Below are positions 7,802 through 12,340 of a DNA stretch of 12,340 nucleotides, piece by piece; position 1 is the first letter of the stretch, and every line of letters starts with the position of its first letter. The stretch is from Pigoraptor vietnamica (lineage: Eukaryota; Opisthokonta; Filasterea), in assembly GCA_943704525.1 (NCBI GenBank), contig CALSCQ010002857.1, forward strand, positions 1-12,340, written 5' to 3'. Both the position numbers and the translations under genes were made by a program. A model generated the notes under the pieces. It was not told the DNA's origin, searched no databases, and saw only the letters and a program-made list of their open reading frames with translations.

Positions 7802-8663
7802 ATGTCCAGCATGAAAAGAACGGGAATGAGTTACCGGTGAGTCTGTCCCCTTCGTGCTTGCTGCCTCGTTGCGTTAATATTGGTCTTGTGTCTGACGTAT
7901 GCCCTCATCAACGCACAGGGACCGCATCCCGAACGGAAGCGCGCGCCCCTTTTCCAGCACAGGCGGTGGCTATGAGCGCGTGTCTCGGGACGACGACGAC
8001 GCCGTGGATGAACGCGCAGCGACCGTCTACGAACAGCAGAATGATGCGCTTGTGGGGGAACTCGCGGACAAGGTGTCGATGCTCAAATCGGTGAGCGAAG
8101 TGGGCTTGATGAAGGAAAGAATGGTCGGGGGTATTTGCTGTGTGTCTGTAGGGGAAGAGAGAAAATGAAGGTGTTTCCCCGTTGCTGTTGGGATGTGCGT
8201 GTGATAAAACGGAGAGACTGGAAAGTTAAAGACCTTCACGCCTCGATTTGACTGTCCTCTTATCATGCGCAGCTCACCATTAATATCAACGACGAAGTGA
8301 GGGAACACAACAAAATTCTGGACGACATGGTGTGTGCATTGTGTGTTTCCGTGCGCGCGTTTCGATTCGCGTCCATCTTTGTAGCTGGCAGTGGAACATA
8401 CGGGCTGCTATCTGCCATGTTCTTCTTTGCGTGTGTGGGCCTTGTGTCGTGGGGATGTCCCCCCCATCGTGCGAGAAACACTGTTAAACTCCTCTGTGTG
8501 TTTGTCGCAGGACGGCGACTTTAGCGGCGTCGGCGGGCTGCTGAAGGGTTCTATGAATCGGCTGACCAACCTGATGAAGGCCGGCCACAACAAGCACATG
8601 TGCTACCTCGTCCTCTTTATCGTGTTTGTGTTTTTCGTCATCTATTATCTCATCCGACGCTGA
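7802..8663 (+). CDS. BET1: BET1-like Qc-SNARE, four exons
   Basis: Exons are 7802-7836, 7919-8090, 8273-8329 and 8511-8663, encoding 138 aa. Introns are 7837-7918 (gtgagt, phase 2), 8091-8272 (gtgagc, phase 0) and 8330-8510 (gtgtgt, phase 0). Residues 1-40 are polar. The SNARE helix covers about 45-112: NDALVGELADKVSMLKS, then LTININDEVREHNKILDDM, then DGDFSGVGGLLKGSMNRL. A C-terminal transmembrane anchor lies at 119-135 (CYLVLFIVFVFFVIYYL), followed by RR. The D.DF...GLL..M.RL pattern and the short tail anchor are diagnostic of BET1. BET1 is the Qc-SNARE of ER-Golgi transport, pairing with syntaxin-5, membrin/Bos1 and Sec22/Ykt6-type partners. The zero-layer position is His81 where human BET1 has Gln; as I recall, plant BET1 proteins also have His-Asn here. 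Length is near the family norm. Exon 3 is a 57-nt, 19-codon exon carrying the central layers. All splice phases agree. Confidence 0.95.
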
Positions 8664-9222
8664 TGCCGTGTCCTTCTCTCCTTTCAATTATATCGCCGCG
8701 AATCTTAGTCTTTTCTTTTTCACTCTTAATGGATTACGCGTTAATGCGCGAGACGTTCAGGGGATCTGTGGTTGAGATTTTGTTCTCGGTGCGTGCTGGT
8801 CGCCACCTCTCGACTTACGCCCTCAAGACGTCGCGCATGCTGTCACAATGAATGCAAGGTTGGCTCGCTTCCCGCCCGAGTGCTTTTGACCTTATGATGT
8901 TGACCGTTCCGTAGCTTCATTCCGTTTCTCTGTTTGGTGTACGAATTGAGTGGCAGGGAATTTTGCTTCCCTCTTTGTCCTTATTCGGGCTTGATAAGTT
9001 GCGTCGTGGAGTTCTGGACGTGTACGCTCTGTTTAAGCGGTTATGTAGCTTGTCTTCTACGTCTTTGGGACGATTGCAACCAGTCGTGCCCCGACCACAC
9101 ACATACACATACGGATTGCGCCTCTCCTTCCAATTTTCGTGACTGAGAAGTTTGTTATGGCGACCCAAAGGTGACGATGCGTTCACTGCTCGAAATTAAG
9201 TATCTACATTGTGTGGCCACTA
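8664..9222. other. Convergent intergenic region
   Basis: This 559-nt gap lies between the BET1 stop and the stop of the secreted repeat protein. It is pyrimidine-rich just after the BET1 stop (tccttctctcctttc). I see no ORF with a recognisable motif, no RNA gene and no repeat. Confidence 0.6.
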
Positions 9223-10138
9223 CTACGAACCGTCGGTGCCGCTCGCGTCTCCGCCCTCTCCGCCCATTCCGCCGGCTCCTTCAGTTGCGTTCATGGATGC
9301 GCCGCTCGCGTCCCCGCCCTCTCCGCCCGTGCCACCGGCGCCCCCTTCTCCGTACAGCACGCCACCCGAACCGCCTGCGCCGCCGTCACCGTTTGTTGTG
9401 TCCCTTCTCGACGCGTCGTTCATCGAGTCGGAATCGTCGCTCGTCTCGTTCAGTTCGCCGCTGCTGCCGGTGGCCGTCTCCGTGTGGTCCTGGTCAGTGT
9501 CCACGTTCAGCTCGCCCGAACTGCTGGTTGCCGTTTCAGAGTGCCCCGCGTCATCCGAGTTTCGCGCCCCTCGAGAAGCAGCGGATGTCGCGTCTCTCTT
9601 GCTCGCGGTTGGAGAACACTCGCCGCCCATACAGCCGGCTGTTTCATTCGCGCTGGTGACTTCGGACCCGCGGTCGAGGCCGCCGTCCCCGTCACGGGCG
9701 ATGTCGATGTCCACGACCTCTTCGTCCGTGTCTCTCTTGCTCGCGGTCGGAGAACACTCGCCGCCCATCCAGCCGGCTGTTTCATTCGCGTTGGTGACTT
9801 CGCCGGACCCGCAGTCGAGGCTGCCAGACCCCTCGGTGCCATCGCCTCCTGTGTTCTCGCCGGTGCCATCCGTCGCGTTGTACTCTGACTCACTCCAGGA
9901 ACGCACTGCACGAGGGGGCTCGGACAGAGTGCCGCTGTCGGTCTGTAAATTGACTTGTAATTCTGCAGTGTGGCTGATTGTAAGTTACGAGCGCAAAATG
10001 ACCCCAGACATGCACCGGCGTGCACTCACCGTTCTCTACGAAGGGTATCGGCGCCGCGCTCACAAGAGCAACGACAGCGACGGCCGCCACTGCGACGAGG
10101 GCGAGGCTGTCCGTTTGACGCGTCTTTGATGTCAGCAT
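9223..10138 (-). CDS. Secreted, N-glycosylated repeat protein of unknown function, two exons
   Basis: Exons are 10138-10030 and 9905-9223, encoding 263 aa; the phase-1 intron is 10029-9906 (gtgagt...gtgcag). Residues 1-29 form a signal peptide with hydrophobic core SLALVAVAAVAVVALVSA. The mature chain is acidic and rich in Gly, Ser, Thr and Asp, with five N-glycosylation sequons (NAT, NET, NET, NET, NAT). Two copies of a module, VTxANETAGxMGGECSPTASKRD, lie at 73-95 and 119-141, 46 residues apart. ETATxSSGELN occurs twice at 19-residue spacing. GGEGGDASG occurs twice near the C-terminus. Only four cysteines occur in the mature protein (68, 87, 128, 133). No transmembrane helix or GPI-type tail is seen, so it is probably released or part of a surface coat. 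The KRD at each module end could be a dibasic processing site; that is speculation. I recognise no family. The ATG at 10138 places the signal peptide correctly. Confidence 0.65.
9238..9339 (-). repeat. 63-bp direct repeat in coding sequence
   Basis: The segments starting gccgctcgcgt at 9238 and 9301 are nearly identical over about 39 nt and are exactly 63 nt apart. They keep frame and encode the GGEGGDASG-type C-terminal repeats of the secreted protein. Confidence 0.8.
9592..9825 (-). repeat. 138-bp tandem duplication in coding sequence
   Basis: The copies at about 9592-9684 and 9730-9825 are highly similar and start 138 nt apart. Most differences are single bases, plus one 3-bp indel (ttcgga versus ttcgccgga). 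They encode the two ANETAG...SKRD modules of the secreted protein, so the duplication is in frame and relatively recent. Confidence 0.85.
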
Positions 10139-11089
10139 TGCGGCGGCTCAGTGAAACGCTGGCTCCGGAGCTTCTTCTGCTGTTGTTGTTGCGCAAACTC
10201 CTTGCAATTCGAGTGGTGATGTCGGGACGCCCGTGAAGGTGCTTATATAGGCGACTGGGGTGGCATATTTTGGCGGGTGTGTGTGCGTGCGTCGTCAAGA
10301 GTGTGGCGACTGAGAGTGCAACGGCCAGATCTCGGCTCTCAGTGCCAATGTGTGGCAGGTGTCTTGTCCAATTTTAGCTGCATCCCGGGCTGTGGACATA
10401 AATAGCAACAAAAGTTTACGCTTTTGAGCCATCGGAAATTTTTGTATATGATACTTCAATAGAAAAAACGTTTTACGATTTTGTTGGAATCCACAAGTTT
10501 TATTTTTAGAGCCGCTCGTCTCACCGCAGTTCTGCACTTTCTCTCCAGTTTCGTTTGGGCGCGTTCCAATTTGGCGGGTTAATCTGAGTGAGAAGGTTCA
10601 GCGGTGTGCCAGTGGAGCTGTGGTTATGCTGCCGAGAGCCTGATGGCAGCAGGGCGGCATTTAGTACCGCCAGGAGAGGGGCGGCGATGTCACGGCGTCG
10701 CTCGTGACTGGCATAATGTACGGTTGCTTCAGAGCTGGCGGTGTTTTTGGCCCTTCGTAGCCGTGAGTCGCATGAGACAATGTATGCGGGGAGGTCGGAG
10801 CGGGTCGGCCAAGGTCCCACGTCCGCCGGCAGTGGCGACGGAAGGTTTGTCTGGACTGCGCGTGGGTGTGAAACAGTGGCTTTGCATTCCTTCCCATTGT
10901 AGCATTGTATGCACGCCACGAGTGCGTCGAATAGCATGCCGTGTGAGGCCGGCTCTCTTGGCCATCATCTCCCTCTGCGTCGTACTGGCACAGTTCCAGC
11001 GAATATCGTGCGACAGACGCGGTTATGTGTGTTGTGTGGGCCTGGCAGTAGCCGTACCCATTCCTTCTCTCTCCTGTCTCTCTCCCACC
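10139..11089. promoter_or_regulatory. Divergent promoter region between secreted protein and hydrolase genes
   Basis: On the - strand a TATA-like ctatataag lies at about 10251-10243, roughly 105 nt upstream of the secreted-protein ATG. An AT-rich island at about 10395-10510 (aaatttttgtatatg, ttttatttttag) lies in the middle. From 10604 on, both strands have long open frames without recognisable motifs. The + one runs in frame into the hydrolase ATG; I treat these as chance frames in GC-rich DNA. A pyrimidine-rich stretch precedes the hydrolase ATG (ccttctctctcctgtctctctc). Confidence 0.45.
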
Positions 11090-11664
11090 ATGGCGCATCA
11101 TTTCTCGCGCGAGGTCGACATCCATCTTCCCGATGGCGTCGTGCTGAAGGGCGACATTTCCGTCCCGGCGGGTGCGCAGGGGCTCGTCCTCTTTGCACAC
11201 GGGAGCGGCTCTTCGCGAAAGAGCACTCGCAACCGTTACGTGGCCACTCGCCTCAACAACGCCGGCATTGCCACCCTCCTGTTCGATCTCCTCACCCCGG
11301 AGGAGGAGCGCGTAGACAACTACACGCGCCATCTGCGGTGGGGCATGGGTCATCGCGGCATGCGGGCTAAGTGGCGGCTGTGGCCATGTCGAATCAATGG
11401 AGATGTCGGTAACACGGCTATTGCGCGCCAGTAACGCCGAGTTTGCGTCTTCCGTTGCAGCTTTGACATTGCGCTGCTGGCGAAGCGACTTGCGGCAACA
11501 ACCAACTGGGTGGAGCACATGAACGCAGAGATCACCGAGGCGGTCGAAGTCCGGTGGGTGTGGCAGTGAGTGTGGCGCAGCCGGGGGGGTTGAAGTCGGC
11601 GTTGAATTCCTGCGCTCAGGCTTCCGTCCAGCCAATTCTCGTCATGTGTGTGTGTGTGTACTCC

Positions 11665-11756
<92 letters not shown>

Positions 11757-12195
11757 TGCGCCTACACAGCGCCGGCTGCGTCCGCTCACCGGCGTGCAAA
11801 TACCCGCCTTTGTCCGATGTCCAGACACCTCCTTCCTGGCTACTTTGGCGCGAGCACGGGCGGCGGGGCGGCCATCGTGGCAGCGTCCATGCTCCCCGAG
11901 GTGTGTTACACTCTGCACGGGCTGTCATACGTGCAAGTCTTCTGTTAACTATTGAGAGAGCCTTGCCAATTGCGCAAACAGCCTGTGGGTCAACTGAACG
12001 CTCTCGGCGCAGAAAGTGGTGTGCGTCGTCTCTCGCGGAGGGCGCCCCGATCTCGCCGGCAAGGCACTGCAGACGGTGCAGTGCGACGTGATGCTGCTTG
12101 TGGGCGCGCTCGACTTTGACGTGATTGAGCTGAACCGCCAGGCCAAAGAGGCGATGGAGACCGGCCGCGATCCTGCCATGGTGCACCGCCCGAAA
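11090..12195 (+). CDS. Alpha/beta hydrolase (dienelactone hydrolase-like), 3' partial, four exons seen
   Basis: Exons are 11090-11337, 11461-11553, 11825-11900 and 12013-12195, giving 200 residues before the window ends. Introns are 11338-11460 (gtgggg, phase 2), 11554-11824 (gtgggt, phase 2), 11901-12012 (gtgtgt, phase 0), and an open one from 12196 (gtacgt, phase 0). Features in order: strand and oxyanion loop VLFAHGSGSS (H37-S42); NRYVATRLNNAGIATLLFDLLT; nucleophile elbow GYFGASTGG with Ser124 in a GxSxG motif; SRGGRPDLAG at 146-155; and LLVGALDFDVIELNRQA with probable catalytic Asp173. The catalytic His lies downstream of the window. This set of motifs matches a mainly bacterial group of small esterase-like hydrolases, annotated dienelactone hydrolase or fused to phosphoribosyltransferases. 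Its substrate is not established. No signal peptide is seen, so it is probably cytosolic. The ATG sits in a good context (accATGG), with upstream pyrimidine tracts. Confidence 0.9.
11645..11755 (+). repeat. (GT)n in intron 2 of the hydrolase gene
   Basis: A short GT run (about 11645-11658), an interruption (actccgc) and a perfect GT run (about 11665-11755). It lies within the 271-nt intron 11554-11824, about 90 nt after the donor and 70 nt before the acceptor. GT is on the sense strand. Confidence 0.95.
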
Positions 12196-12257
12196 GTACG
12201 TGTGCGTGTGCGTGTGCATGTGTGCGTGCGTGCGTGTGCGTGCGTGCGTGTGCGTGC

Positions 12258-12304
<47 letters not shown>

Positions 12305-12307
12305 TGT

Positions 12308-12340
<33 letters not shown>
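12196..12340 (+). repeat. (GT)n-rich start of hydrolase intron 4
   Basis: From the donor gtacgt at 12196, the sequence is a degenerate GTGC/GTGT mixture to about 12260. It then becomes nearly pure GT with a few interruptions (tttg, gtctg) to the end of the window. The tract is directly adjacent to the splice donor and GT is on the sense strand. It is cut by the window end. Confidence 0.95.

Noticed and set aside
9209-10129. 306-codon + strand Ser/Pro-rich frame
   Set aside because: It is antisense to the secreted repeat protein, whose signal peptide and phase-1 splice junction are well supported on the - strand.
10521-10937. 138-codon - strand frame in the divergent promoter region
   Set aside because: No recognisable domain, competing frames on the other strand, and an AT-rich promoter-like island adjoins it; not enough to call a gene.
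10661-11635. 324-codon open frame on the - strand opposite the hydrolase
   Set aside because: It runs antisense through exons with clear hydrolase motifs, shows no motif of its own and has the composition expected of a GC-rich shadow frame.

Overview
The window is protist-like nuclear DNA from a compact, fairly GC-rich eukaryotic genome. The evidence is that six or seven protein-coding genes, all typically eukaryotic except one, can be assembled only by removing GT-AG introns of about 80-360 nt. At the junctions I can place, codon phase and protein-family alignment agree. Donors follow a GTGNGT pattern. I cannot name the species: the gene set (LSM11-like, SWT1-like, Qbc-SNARE, BET1) is compatible with several protist groups or animal relatives.

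Layout: 1-140 is a (GT)n tract, apparently in an intron of a + strand LSM11-like gene whose visible exons run to 1314. A convergent 230-nt gap (1315-1544) carries a compound CA/CACG repeat. A - strand SWT1-like PIN-domain ribonuclease gene follows (3606-1545, three exons, 529 aa). Next is a - strand SNAP-25/SNAP-29-like Qbc-SNARE (5437-4047, three exons, 278 aa). A - strand type I membrane protein with an acidic repeat lumenal domain and a YxxL tail (7452-6216, two exons, 353 aa) stands head-to-head with a + strand BET1-like Qc-SNARE (7802-8663, four exons, 138 aa). A - strand secreted repeat protein (10138-9223, two exons, 263 aa) stands head-to-head with a + strand alpha/beta hydrolase (11090 to beyond the window, four exons seen). 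The window ends inside that gene's fourth intron, again in a (GT)n tract.

Functional themes: three neighbouring products relate to the secretory pathway (Qbc-SNARE, BET1 and a TGN38-like cargo or receptor-like protein) and a fourth is itself secreted. Two products relate to RNA (LSM11-like, the Sm-like partner of U7 snRNA; SWT1-like, mRNA quality control). There is no sign of operons. The clustering is probably ordinary eukaryotic gene order.

Most interesting points: both SNAREs carry a non-Gln residue at the Qc zero-layer position; all four long intronic (GT)n tracts are GT on the sense strand of their host gene; the donor consensus has G at +3 in 14 of 15 introns; an LSM11-like gene is present; and the acidic membrane protein has a TGN38-like architecture. 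I saw no CRISPR array, transposon, tRNA or rRNA.
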